Made by a program: the position numbers and the translations under genes. Below are positions 50,805-63,500 of a DNA stretch of 64,000 bases, piece after piece. The DNA is from Membranipora membranacea. Taxonomy: Eukaryota; Bryozoa; Gymnolaemata; Cheilostomatida; Membraniporidae. Every line of letters begins with the position of its first letter. Within the stretch, counting starts at the first letter, position 1. Under the pieces are notes generated by a model. It was not told the DNA's origin, made no database searches, and saw nothing but the letters and a program-made list of their open reading frames with translations. Location: positions 18,600,001-18,664,000 of the forward strand of contig OU612065.1 of assembly GCA_914767715.1 (NCBI GenBank). Direction: 5' to 3'.

Positions 50805-53800
50805 ATGAGCGACTGGATAGGTAGAGACAGATAAGTCAAGCCGAAAACAAGGTATTCAATTTTTTACATTAGGGTTCTATTTGTGTGAGGAACTTAGTTA
50901 CCTGGTAATATTTTTTAATTTGTTGCAATTTTTATTTATTTGTTGATCAAGGTCAGATAAGCCTAAGCAAGGTAGAAAACATTCATAGGATAAAAATTTA
51001 TAGGGTTTGTACTCAATATTGATCAGTTTGTAAATCATTTCTTCTCATGCTGTTGCCTCTTTTTCACAGCCCCTACGCAGGTCAATGAATCAGTGTCAGA
51101 TATTAAACTTGCAATCAGTCAAACAATTCATATTATAAAGAAAAACACTTACGAGTGCACCATAGAGAACAACAGCGGGTCAACACCAAGAGGGACCGAC
51201 CCTGCAATAGGAGAGATTCACGATGACCATGACGAAGAAGAGTCTCTTCTAAACAAAGATGTTATAAGGGTAAACTCTGTGAGAAAGAGGCAACAATGGC
51301 GCTCCACATCAAAGACACAGGCTATTCTCTGTTGTATTGCATGCGTTCTGGTATCGGGGATGGCACTCTCTTCTCTGCTCATCTCAACTGAATTATTGAG
51401 AGAAGCTCTAACAACGACAACAGCTGGTAGCACAACTAGTTCACAATCACATAATGGTAAGTAGCAAAGCATTAGTAGCTCACATCTACCAAATGTTGAG
51501 TGGCATGTTACAATATAGCCTGTCTTGACTCTTGACAAGCTTTGATGGGTGGGGAGAGGGGAGAAAGCACGTCAACTATTGCGAGTGAGCTATCGAGAAA
51601 AGTACCGTTAGGTGGCGTATTGTAGCAGCGGGGCCTGCTTCTGAACAAGCCTGGCTTCATTTAGGAAACAAAACACAGATTTTAGCCATGGCACACCAGG
51701 GTGCCCTCTGCCAATTAGCCATACATTTTAGCTGCAGAGCAATAAAATGAACCAGGATTGTGCAAAACAAAAGAAAATTTCTGTCTGCCATAATTAGGAA
51801 TTTCCATCGACTGGTGGCCAAGAAAAAGAATGCTGATTCGTTGATTATTTGTCAGATCGCTTCTAATTTGATGACCTTTTTTAGATAGTTGTCATGAGGC
51901 CAACTGCTTGACCTTGACATATTCAAAGCATTGAGCTTAACAATTTCATATGTCCATTTCTGAGATCGGAGATCGGTAATTTCATAAAGAGATTGTTTTT
52001 TAAAAAACATAAGAGACGGGGGGGGGGGGCTACCCACACATTTTACTGAAGATCGAAGATTGACTGTTTTAAAATTGAAGAAAGATTAAGTCAGTTCAAA
52101 TGAAAAATCAATACAAGATATTTTCCTTATTTTAAGTAGACTGGGATTCAGTCCAAGTTATCTTCTCAATGTGTTACAGGTGTCTGATTTGGGATCACAA
52201 GGTCCCAGGTTCGAGCCCCACCGGTGCATTGTTTGTCTAGAAAAAAATGATCACCTTCATTTACCATTAAATTTGATGGCTCAGTTCTCGTAGGTATTTA
52301 TGGACAGCAATTTTTTGTCCAGTCCAGTTGTTTTGAAGAAGTTGTTCTGAAGATGAGATCTTAAAATTGAGGATTGCGCTATTTTTCCCTGCAGAAATTG
52401 AAGACAGCTTATAATAGTCGATTCTAACTAGTTACTACTAAATTTGACAGTCGGCGCACCATTTATAATACAACTGCTATACAATGTGTTGAGCAAAATG
52501 CATAACACAGTATTGGTCATGAGGAATGCACTGAATTAGGGAGGACACTGAGCCTTTATCAAATCAAGGAGTTAGACAAACTCCTTGATAAAATCGTTAA
52601 TAGTTTCCTGTCTAGAGTATATATATATATATATATATATATGATTATGATTCCTACATTTTGTATTATGTAAAAGTTTATACCGCAGAACCTAATCATG
52701 TACAAACATGAAAAATCATTAATAATAATCACATAAAGGATACCGAGGAATAAGAACTTAAATTGCTGAGTGAGGAGTAAAACTCCTGGAACACCAATCA
52801 ATCATTGGGATGTTTTACTGTCATATCACGAAAACTACTCATCGGGTACATTATGGTGGAATGAATACTATTTCGTTAGATTATAAACATTTTACCTTGT
52901 AGACTGCACAGGGCCGGAAGTTTACGACCCCTATGCTAAATCTTGTTTGTTCATGGTATATGCGAAGTTTATTGATGAATATTGGAAATCAGCACAAGAG
53001 TATTGCATTAAACTTGGAGGATCACTTGCAACATTTGAAACTTTGGAATCAGCGATTTGGCTCAGAAGACTTATTAATGAAAGTGAGATTATTTAGCCCA
53101 CTATCTAATATTGCATTATGCATTGCCTTGTATGCCAGTATTTTTAAAATTTTCTTCCTGTATCTTGGCATCAAAACCTTGTTGACAATTCATTAGGTTA
53201 AAACATCAATTATTTGTGAACATCACTATGAATCGACATCAGCATATTATATGACTATATGTGTAAATGAATTTTTTAGTAAATGATTATAGCTGTTTCC
53301 AACATTTCTTCCATCCTTCCTGCTCGAACCAAATGATTTACATGTTTTATCCTGAACTGAGGACAGGTGATTCTTGGATCTACTTTTAATGCAGCTCTCT
53401 CACTCCATTCTTGTGACAGATGCTTTCTCTGCAGCATAGAGACAGTGGCTCTATCTTCCAATAAAACAAATCCAATTCCTAAATTTTGATGTCATAAGAT
53501 ATTGAAAGCATCGATTTAGACTAGGTGATTCAATCAAAGATCTATCCTACAGAGATAATCCTAATGCCTCATCAGTTTACGTCTTCAACCCAGCTCCTCC
53601 TGAAAATATGACATTGGAAATTATGTGAGCATTGACGATCGCTGTGGTTAATCGATTTTCACATGGTTTCAACCTGTATTCTAAAACAACATTGTCTAAG
53701 ACCCAGGGTATATCAGGCTAGTTTAATTTTCCTGCATTTCTAAATGCTCCCATCCCACTGTGATGCTGCTGTTGGCTTGAGAGGAAGCATCTTCATATGC

Positions 53801-54312
53801 GAACAGATTTATTCTCAATCTACCCGTAGCGGAGAACCAAAAATACCAAACTACTGCTCTTCTGTAACGCACGATATTTTTGTGGACCAACTTGCTACAA
53901 CAAGATTCATAAAGGATATCACAAATTTGCAGCATTTAAGCAAGGGTTTTATTTTTATTTTGTTTTCTCATTATCCTTGCCATTATTGCATTGCAACGAT
54001 TGGTATTTTGCTGGCTCTGACATCCAGTTGATGTTGCTCTACTTTCTTGCTGTAGGGCAACCGTGGGGAGTTCAGAAGTTCATCATAGGTGGTAAGAAAT
54101 TTGAAAATGATGGCCATGCTTGGAAATGGGTAAATAAAGAGTGTTATGAAAACGGTGTAGGATGTCCCAAACTTGAATATGATTTCTGGACTTTTGGCGA
54201 CCAATACAAAAAACCATCATATAGATATATAAGTATGAATGAAACAAACTTTATGAGTGTTCCTGAAGTATCACCAATTGATAGCTATTTTTTGTGCTCT
54301 CTGAAAACATGA
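50805..54312 (+). CDS. Type II membrane C-type lectin-like gene 2, about 279 aa
   Basis: Exons: 50805-50820 (tentative first exon, five codons plus one base, donor GTAGAG), 51070-51456, 52903-53082, 54056-54312; phases agree. The acidic cytoplasmic tail (HDDHDEEESLL) is followed by a membrane segment (ILCCIACVLVSGMALSSLL) nearly the same as in the neighbouring upstream lectin, then a Thr/Ser stalk. The lectin domain has CTGPEVYDPYAKSC, CIKLGGSLATFETLESAIWL, FIIGGKKF, GHAWKWVN, GCPKLEYDFW and closing YFLCS, without EPN/QPD. It is a tandem duplicate of the gene at 48964-50681. The first exon is the weakest part; the first exon of the upstream gene could also splice here. Probably a cell-surface recognition receptor; ligand unknown. 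Confidence 0.72.
52150..52250 (+). mobile_element. Probable tRNA-derived SINE remnant
   Basis: In the intron before exon 52903-53082. The stretch around 52180-52230 reads like the anticodon-to-T-arm half of a tRNA: GATTTGGGATCACAAGGTCCC followed by the B box GGTTCGAGCCCC. No matching 5' half or acceptor stem is present, so it is not a functional tRNA gene. A tRNA-headed SINE fragment is the likeliest reading. Confidence 0.4.
52618..52642. repeat. (TA)n microsatellite
   Basis: About 25 bp of TA dinucleotides in an intron of lectin-like gene 2. Confidence 0.85.
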
Positions 54313-55526
54313 TTGTGATGAAGCAATATTGAGATGTCATTAACTTACATTTTTTATATACATAATAAGTGATGAAACAAAATATATATGCAAAATATAC
54401 CTACGCTTAAGGAAAACAATACTTTAATGTTCAAGATACTGCTACCAACTAAGAGCTCTAACATAGATAGTAGACAAATGCTTTTCGGCATGGTGTTTCA
54501 CTTACATCCTTGGGGCTAATTGGTTCACACTCCACAAGCCTTCTTACTTTAAAATGATATCCATCGATATAGGGGTAATCGACAAGTTTGATTAGCATTT
54601 AGGTCAACTTGCGTTCGCATTTGTTCGTGTTCCTTCATTCGGTTTAAATTCCCGCAGCGGCAGATCTTTTTTGAAGTTTTATCATCATGGAAATTGTATG
54701 CATTCTTCTTTCGAATCAGGAGGATACAACTCATTCGAAACATAGAACCATAGTGATTGTAAAATGAATAATTGGATGCTCTTCCAGATTTTGTATGCTT
54801 GCTCGCTTAAATGGTTCCCTACAGTGCTGCCTGGTTGTTGATATAATAATTTTCACAGTACAGATAAAAACAGTTGGTGGAATTAATCTTGAACTTTTCT
54901 CAAATTCATAAATTCTGATGTACACCATGCATGAATGGATCGCTATAGGCGCCAACTGGATGGTTGAAGACTCTATATCAGCCATAAATTGAGCAATGCT
55001 GTCATATCAAACTGTTCTGGATTTGCTTATGATTTCAATCCTGTATTCATTTTCGTAAAATGCTTCAAATATTGATAAAATCCTACCATAAAGCATCCTG
55101 CATCTTCCCTACCCTTGCCTAAAACTGTTATCCCTGTATGGCTCTTAAAAAACTGCTGTGAGTAATATCTTAGAAAAGAGAAATTGTTTCTAGTACAAAC
55201 TGATGAGTTCTTGAGCCTGATACATAGACTTATAATTATTATTAAGTCTAAGGTCTGATATAAATATTCAATACTCAAACTAAAAACCATGAGAGGCTAA
55301 CATAGGTCAATCACAGTTTACAGCAAGATCAAATCCTGCCATGGCAATGTGGATGGGCTCAAATTCAAACTGCTGTGAAGAGGACTGGGTGGTTTGTGGT
55401 GTGCGTTTACTGGTCTTGAGTATGTAGGTGTTTGTGGTCAGGTAAGTGACATATTATTGAAATGCCACTAAAACTAAAAAATGTGATTGTTTGTGGCTTT
55501 TGAAGTGTAAAAGCTAAATTAAAAAA

Positions 55527-55567
<41 letters not shown>

Positions 55568-57784
55568 TTGTGTCTCGTATTTATGTCAGAATCAAGTAAA
55601 CCTATCACATTAATAATCTGTTAATTTCATAAAATGATTAATGATTATAAAAATATTTGTTTACAGTATATTGAGAAAACATACATATCTTTAATGATGT
55701 TAAAAGCTTAGGTCATTCAGATAGATATGAATGCTTATGTCATGGCCGACTACAATATATAAACATGTAATTGTATTATGTATATTTGGAGAAAATAGAC
55801 ATATTTAATTATCGAAGATAATTACATCATCGCTGCCTGTTCTGCTTGGTGAGTGACAGCCACTTTTGGAAGTGAAGCAGTACAAATAGATAAACGAGAT
55901 AGTATCATCTTATCTGAGTCTCCAAGACTACACTAAAACTTAGGTTTACTTGTTATGGTTCTCAGATATACCAGTAGTGATTTGATACTGTATCATTCAA
56001 ATCTTCTACGTCCATTAGGCATCATACCACTATTTACACTATGTGATATATTAGTCAGCAATATTATCATCCCGCTGGTCATCAAGAGATTTAGACTGCT
56101 ACAGTTCTAACACAGGCTCATGCTAGGACTTGCCATTTATTGTCTATGTTGCCCTATGGATGGCAGTAACTGTGACAATGGGTAGCATATGGATAGCATA
56201 TGGATGACAGACTTTCCTTGTTATTTGTTAGGAGTGATTGATATTGTGATGTTAGATGATACTGCTTGGATACGCAGCGTAATAATATGTGTTGAGAAAT
56301 GCTTCTCTGCCTCTATCATATAAGGCATAGGAAAATTACAAACACCATGAACGGCAACGGACTGGTTGTCGGAATAGTATGTCTGATTTTCTTTGTAAAT
56401 ATTGTGCCCTACACTATTCCATAATGGCTGGAGATTGGGAGATTGTCTAAGGCCATTAGACTATGCATAAAATAATAAAAATTAGATGACTCATTCCAAT
56501 CTTTTCTTCACCATCATGAAAGCATTTTGGTACATGATGGTGTGGAATAATTACGGCACTCAATAAAATAAATTAAGAAAAAAAAAAGATATTTATTTTT
56601 TTCACTTGTTTCTACGAGCCAAACTAAACAACCTCTATCTATATTTTTGTATATATTATAGCAGCAAGTTCCGAACTCCTGAAGACTTTTATACCTGTTT
56701 TGGCATATGTTTAATAAGTTTAAAAAAAATTACCATCCATGTTTCTTTCTGACAGGCTGTCCTTCCTTATTTTGGGATTACGTTATCATTGGCAGAATTT
56801 TTACAATATTGATGAATGTAAAACATGATTTTACTAAAAGAAGGGAAAAGAAGACTGTTGAGGTGACACAGAGTGTGCAACAACATAACGATCTCATAAT
56901 GGGAGGAGTAGCTCCGCACCCTTTTGATTTTCCAAAGAGGTTGACTGGACAACAGCAGCGACTCGGTGTATAGCGAAGGTGTGTCTGAGCTTGTTAGCTG
57001 ATCTACAGGCTGTACTGTCCATTTGCTGCGCTAATTTTTATCTTCCTATTAAAAATGCAGCAAACTTATAAATCAGTGTGTAAGTGAACACAGATGTAAA
57101 GGAATCTAAGAATAGAAATAATTTTGTTTTACCACTATCCATAAAGTTATCCTCTTCTTTTTCATGAGGGCATTACTCCTTGATTAACCCATTTAAGAAG
57201 TTCAAACTGGAATATTCCATAAATAAGACTCACTTATTATTAACCTTCCAGATAAGATTCAGCAACACCTGCCCCAAGACAAAAACCCTCAGAAATATGA
57301 TAGCTCATGTTTAGGTAGTGTGTACCGTGTCTCTACAGATATATAGTTACAAAAAATCCATTTCTTTGGTGAAGAATTGGGCAAGGTTTGATCTGGTTTG
57401 CTGGAGAGATCACTTTATTTAGATCTTAGGCTGTCACAGCTTGAATTGTTGTAACTGATACTTGGCCACATACTCACTGCTGAACCAATGCTCATAAAGT
57501 ACACACAAAGCAGGGACATGATTCATTTTTCTTGATTTTTGTTGCATGAATTGAAACTTGTTGCTGTATAAATCATTAATTCATCTGATAGAATTGTGAC
57601 AACATCTCACGAAGATACAGTTATTCTTATCCAGTTGATATTGAAATCTCATCAAATTTGTCAAATTTGATGGGCAATGCTGACAGCTTTTTCACAGTTT
57701 TTTGTTCATTTTATGTGAACTTGTAGTGTATTACAGCATTATCAAGATCACTTACAATCTTTTGAGTGTGTTATCTTACCAAAA
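54313..57784. other. Intergenic region within the lectin cluster
   Basis: 3.5 kb between lectin-like genes 2 and 3. It contains a (TA)n tract at 55527-55566 and two long minus-strand open stretches (54731-54985 and 55027-55290) without recognisable similarity. A short plus-strand piece near 56757 begins after a CAG acceptor with a Gly-Cys-Pro reading like the start of a lectin exon but does not continue as one. No gene is supported. Confidence 0.4.
55527..55566. repeat. (TA)n microsatellite
   Basis: About 40 bp of TA dinucleotides (with one TG step near the start) between lectin-like genes 2 and 3. Confidence 0.85.
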
Positions 57785-59561
57785 ATGACTCTAACTATGG
57801 ACATGGGAAACTCCGGCATGCCTGTGCAGGAGTCAGATCAGCAAGATGAGAGACCTTATATAGATAATCAGGCTGTATTTGACGCATCAGTGCGTTATAT
57901 AGGCGATTCATTCGGACAACTTCAAAATACAGAGCAGATGGCTGCCACAGGTGAGGAGAACGACTACGCCGAACCTGATGTTGCAAGAAATAACAACGAG
58001 CAACAACTTTTTTGATATCACTGCGAACGAGGATGACGAATGTGGGCTTCTAGAAGATAAAGAGAACGAAAACTCAATTGCAATGCGCTTTTGCTTGGTG
58101 TTGAAAACACATGTGGTCGTGTTTGGGGTGTCGGTGTTGATCATTTTGGCTATAGCAATAGGATCCACGGCACTGATCATAGCTACCAACATTCCGACTA
58201 GTCAGACAACTAGTCAGACAACTAGTCAGACAACCAGTCAGACAACTACAACTCAAAGACCAATATGGCAGAGTAAGTAAAATCCAAGTAATAGAAAGAA
58301 TATGAAAAATACCATTTTCCTGTGGTTTGCTCTTTCACCTAGCCAATCTGTTGGCTCTGATTGGTGGGTAGGGAGAAGAATCTTGTTCCTACCCACCAAT
58401 CAGTGCCAACACATTGGCTATATGTCACCACCAGCAGTTAAATGTCAATCAATACTACTATATATATAGAATGATGGTGATGATGCTTATGCCATTCAAA
58501 TTTGTCTTCTAGTGATAAAACAACAAACTGTGACTGTACTGTCAATTTTTTTATAACTTGCAGACTGTCCTGCAGTGTTGAGCAACCAAATTCATGGCGT
58601 CAATTGGAGAGATTCTGTATATGATCCAAACTCGGGTAACTGCCTGAAACTATTCCCAACAGCTCATGATTGGAATCATGCTCAGGTCACTTGTTCTAAC
58701 AACTGCGGCTCACTAGCAGTGTTTGAGACATTAGAATCAGTGCACTGGCTTACTTGGCACATGAGAACAAGTAAGTTACCGACCAGTACAATAGTGCCTG
58801 TCCCAAAGCCAAAATGCTGGCTCTGAGTGGGCATGCTCCCCCACCAAACAGCTCATAAGAGCGAAACATTAACTTAACCAGCTCTCTTCCTCCTCTCCTC
58901 CTCCTCCCCTCCCCCACTGTCGCCACCAAAGCAGCAAACTAGCAGTATGATTTGAAGAAAAAAACATCATTTTGTCTCAGGTAATTCTAAATAAATACTG
59001 TTTGACCACTTTAAGGCGATTTATTAGTTTACCAGCGATGGTTATTTTGTTTTGGATAACCGTTTAGGCTGGTGGTAGAGACCAGTCCAAAGAGCCAGTT
59101 TGCGGGTTTATTTAACTTAAGTTTTTCGTATGGGTGTTAAGATTACAACCATGATAAATTTTATACAAGTGCATCACGAGCCAGCCTGAACTGAAACTGA
59201 ACTAACTTTTGGCCGTCGGTGCGCTTTTGGTACAGGCTAACCATGTGTATACAAGCATGTCAGAACTCATAATTTAATTTATTTTCACCTTGTAGATCCA
59301 CAATGGAATGCATCATTCTGGTTGGGTGGGATGAACTGTTCAGGTCGATGGTACTGGGTAGATTCCACAATCGATCAGAACAATGAGAATGGATGTTCAG
59401 GCTGTCAGCCAATGCATTTCTGGACCTCAAACAAAGATGGGGACTTACAATCCGGTGGCAAGTACTTGGCTATGAGCAACAAAACCTTTGAATTCACTAG
59501 CTGGACTGGGAATAAAACTTTGCCATACATGTGTGGACGTAGCTTACCCTCTCAAGTTTAA
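57785..59561 (+). CDS. Type II membrane C-type lectin-like gene 3 with Thr/Ser repeat stalk, apparent frameshift
   Basis: Exons: 57785-58272, 58564-58770, 59296-59561. From ATG 57785 the frame stops at 58013-58015, directly at a run of six T (58008-58013). The downstream frame, one base shifted, carries an acidic segment (ANEDDECGLLEDKENEN), a membrane helix (VVVFGVSVLIILAIAIGSTA), a TSQT-repeat stalk and then the lectin domain in correct splice phase. With one T fewer the two frames join into a 319-residue protein. Alternatively translation starts at ATG 57978 in the second frame. Lectin landmarks: CPAVLS, VYDPNSGNCLKLF, CGSLAVFETLESVHWL, SFWLGGMNCSGRWYWV and closing YMCG; no EPN/QPD. It may be a functional gene with an assembly error, or a null allele. 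AATAAA at 60001-60006. Confidence 0.7.
58197..58244 (+). repeat. 12-bp coding repeat encoding a TSQT stalk, four copies
   Basis: Four head-to-tail copies of ACTAGTCAGACA (one with C in place of T) keep the reading frame and encode repeated Thr-Ser-Gln-Thr between the membrane helix and the lectin domain of lectin-like gene 3. Such Thr/Ser runs are typical O-glycosylated stalks, and copy number could vary between individuals. Confidence 0.85.
58340..58420. repeat. Inverted repeat (hairpin) in lectin-like gene 3 intron 1
   Basis: Arms of about 34 bp beginning TAGCCAATCTGTTGGC and closing with the complement GCCAACACATTGGCTA, differing at two positions and one gap, around a 12-bp loop. It lies 68 bp after the exon 1 donor. 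Confidence 0.8.
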
Positions 59562-60516
59562 AAAAAAGGCAATAACATGTAAAAAAGTGAAGAATATTAA
59601 TAGTGAAATTGTCAAAATTATTTTTTTCTAGCTTGGGTTGCCCACTTTTTGTATTTGTGTTTTGATTGATTGAAGTTCATACTACATCTACTCATTTTCT
59701 GATAAATATTAGGATTATGATTACTACAATTCTTTATGTTATTGGCAGTTATACTATACCAATAATCAATACTATTCATATTAGTAAGAAGTTGTGAAGA
59801 TTGTAGCATATTTAACCACAAAAAGTAAAAGTTTACTTGAAATTCACTTATTGCATCATCACCATCAATGTTCATGCATATCTGCATATGGATGCCTTTC
59901 TATTTTCCGAATATTAAAAAAATTACAAAAATCTCTCCTCTACTGATTTAAAAATTTGCTAATTCATAAATGATTAAAATGAATGTATTGTGTAGGAATG
60001 AATAAATACAACAATTAAATGAAGATGATGATTAAACTCAATTGTTACCTGATGATGCTTATTCTAGCACATCAACATACAAAGAGGTGAACTCTTCGTA
60101 AAAAACATCAAAACGTCATATTTGGTGGCCACGTAGTATACTACAACGAAGTCTTAATACACAGCTTTTTGAGTATCCCTCCGCATCCACAGAGGGAACA
60201 AACTTGTTCTAGCAGGGAGTTTGGGACTCAAACTCCCTGGTTCTAGTACCTTACGAGATGGGGATAACGGGAGTTATGCTCTCAAACGAGAAAAGTGCTG
60301 CCATATGACGAGGCTAGTTCTCTCATCGTTACCAAAAAGATTAAGCTGTTACAATCATGTTGATAAAATGATATGCAAAATGGATGGACAATAAATATGT
60401 GGTTAAAAACTTTTTCAAGTTTCATGCAAGTATAGTGAACCGACATATCAATAACATATATACAAAAATAATCATATAATACGTTGTTTTATTTATTTAT
60501 TTTCCAATTTATAATA
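59562..60516. other. Convergent 3' region of lectin-like genes 3 and 4
   Basis: Holds the 3' ends of both genes. AATAAA for gene 3 is at 60001-60006, and for gene 4 a minus-strand AATAAA lies at 60488-60493, only about 24 nt after its stop. A small hairpin (CAGGGAGTTTG and CAAACTCCCTG) is at 60213-60239. No coding exon seen. Confidence 0.5.
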
Positions 60517-63500
60517 TCACAGTTTCTGTTTGCATCCGCTATTAGTTTGACACAAAACCTGCTCACTTTTGCTGGAGCATTCTACCGATTTGAATTTACC
60601 GTCGCAAGTCATCATCAAGCAATGATTGACCTCTTTAGTCGATGAAGCATCTTCATGATCACCATCCCACCAGTACTTAGCTTGCCAGGAAGAGAAAACG
60701 GGGTCACCATCCGTTGTATTAAGATACCATTCAAATTTCTTTTTTCCAGCATTTTTCCTTGCGCCGATCCAAATAGTTATGTTGTCTATAAGAAAAATCA
60801 GATCCATTTAATTTAAGACAGCGTAAATAGTATTATAGTAGTTGGTGGTTGACACACCAATCGAGACTTTGAGTATGAAATATAAATCAAATTGGCGGCT
60901 GGCAATCAAATCGAAAATTTTGGCCAAAAATAACTTAATTAAGCAATTTTTCAATTATTTGTAATCTTCTGTCACTGTTTGCAAGACAGTTTACTGATTG
61001 ATGTAATTGAGCCGCATCTGTACGCCCGCAAATCGCTGTCTAGCAGAACAATAGGAAATCAAGTTGGCTAAGTGGGTCAGCTGGTTGATAAAAAATGCTC
61101 TGTATGTGTAACAACAAGCTAAGTTGAAACTAAATTAAACTTTTATTTAGCCGTTACTATACCTACTAATCTTATAAATATACGTACAATGACAAGAGGC
61201 ACTCTGACTCTGTTGTTGGTAACTGATGAAGGCAGCATCATAGGGAGAGCTAAATACCGGCAGCACAGCATTACTATCATAGGAGGAACAAGCTTTAATA
61301 GCACTGTCAAAGTCTTGAACCTCCTCAATCCGATGGAAGCTGGTGTTTGCGCAATGGTTACAAACTTCATTTTCTCCGTTACAGAACCCTGCCAAAAAGT
61401 AAAGTTTGGAAATATTAGAATGCCATTCACAAAAAAACCATCCCGGGCGCCTAGATGTAGTCAGCTTTCTTGGGCTTCCAGTTGCGAGGAGTTGCCATCT
61501 CCTTGCAAGCAACGTCACTTAGTTACTCAACATTCAGAGTCGAGCAAATTAAGCTAATCAACCAATTTTATGTATACCCTGGTGTAGGAAATATGAGCTA
61601 AAGTGCAGTTTAGCTGGTTTTTAAGGTTATGATACCAGTGTTGGCTGATTTGGACATTTTATACATTGCTGGAAAGCTGCCGAGCTACTGATCGTTAATA
61701 GCTCATCAAAAATGTTATTGGATGTCGTTGTGTCATTTTATCGGAGAAATGAGGCCGAAAAGGCTGTTTTTAACCAAGTGGATGGCTGCGCGAACTTGAT
61801 TGCTAGAAATTTCAAAACAGATTATATTTATTCTAAGAGGCATAGTTCATCCTAAATTTTGGTCGAAAATAATATTTGATGAGCCCAAAGTGGCTTTTTA
61901 CGTCATATTGCATGTGCTTTTTTTAATTTGATGATATAATGTGAAATTTTAAGCGCCGATTTGAGACAGTTCAACTAAACAAGAGCCAATTTTTTTGCTT
62001 TTTTCCATTGAATTGCTGTTTAAATGACACACACCCCAAATTTCAACAGTATAACAAATTTATCAAGATCAGCATAGATCATCAAAGGTAGATACATTTT
62101 GCATCATTTTTCCCTAACGTCAAGCATGCTGTCAAAAGGTCCAGCGCTAAGGCCAGACAAATTTTTTTTGAAAATTCTCACATACGAAGCCGCTTTGATC
62201 AAGCATAGTAAAAACAGGAAATGACAACAGAATATGGCACTACGTATTAGTTTTCTCCAAATTGCGCGCAACAGAATACCAAAACAGCCAATTTAAGGGG
62301 CTTTTTAAGGTGTTTTTGGGCATTCTGTGTTGCGCAATTCGGGGAAAACTGACACGTAGTGCCATATTCTGTTGGCATTTCCTGTTGGTACTATGCATAA
62401 TTAAAGCGGCTTCGTATGTGAGAATATTCAAAAAAAAATTTTCTGGCCTTAGTGCTGGTCCTTTTGACAGCATGTTTGACGTTATAGAAAAATGAAGCAA
62501 AATGTATCTACCTTTGATGGTCTATGCTGATCTTGATAATTTTTTCATACTGCTGAAATTTTGGGTGTGTGTCATTTAAACATCATCCAGTGAAAAACAG
62601 CAAACTATTTGGCTCTTATTTATTTGAACCATCTCAAATGGCTGCTTAAAACTTCGCATTAAATCATCAAATTAAAAAATTCACAAGCATTATGACGTGA
62701 GGTAAAAAGCCACTTTGGGCGCATCAAATATTTGTTTCAACCGAAAATTAGGATGAACTATGCCTCTAAGAATAAATATAACCTACTTTGAAATTTCTAG
62801 CAATCAATTTAACTCAGCCATCCACTTTGCTAAAAACAGCCTTCTCGGCCTCATTTCTCCGATAAAATGACGCAACGTCATCTTATCACGTTTTTGATGA
62901 GCTATTAGCGATCAGTAGCTAAGCAGCTTTCCAACGGTATATAAAATGTCCAAATCGGTCAACGCTGGTATCATAACCTTAAGTTGGCTTAATGTTAGCT
63001 AGCTAGCGACGGGATTGTAACTAGTTAAGGTGGGAGCTTATAATTAGTAAAGAGGGTGAGTATAAGTTTAAGTCACCAATGCGGAGAGAGTTTTCCCCTC
63101 TAGAGTACAGTGGTGCTGGGCCTATGGCACTCAAGCTCCACCCGAATACCTACTAATCTTATATATTGAAAAGGCACAGAGGGATCTTCGGTATTTTTAG
63201 TTTCGTTCCCAGGACCTAGCTAGAGATTATTGTGGGCCGGTACCAAATCAGGAATGACCATGGGCCTCAGAGATCGCAAGTCAGTACCCTCAATCATCAG
63301 ACCGCTCCTGACTTCTTCAGGGTTAATAATTGTTTGCTAGCAATAGTAAATTTCATTTTTTGAAGCAAAAGGCGACTACTCAAGTGTCATCTAGTATCTA
63401 GAATTGACTGGTAATGAATCAGATTTGTATCTTTGCTGAATGCACCCAGAAATATCAACAGCCATAACAATAAGCTGAAAACACGAATAGATGGCTCAAC

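Noticed and set aside
52150-52250. Functional tRNA gene
   Set aside because: Only the 3' half is tRNA-like, with no D arm or acceptor stem; a SINE remnant is more likely.
56707-56973. Possible extra lectin exon
   Set aside because: Begins with a Gly-Cys-Pro after a CAG acceptor but then shows no lectin landmarks and has no partner exons.
61147-61187. Extension of the lectin-like gene 4 middle exon to an in-frame stop
   Set aside because: A GTACGT donor at 61187 joins in phase to the next exon and restores the lectin domain, so the extension is intron.
61189-61557. 122-codon plus-strand open frame
   Set aside because: Antisense shadow of the lectin-like gene 4 middle exon, which has correct phase on the minus strand.
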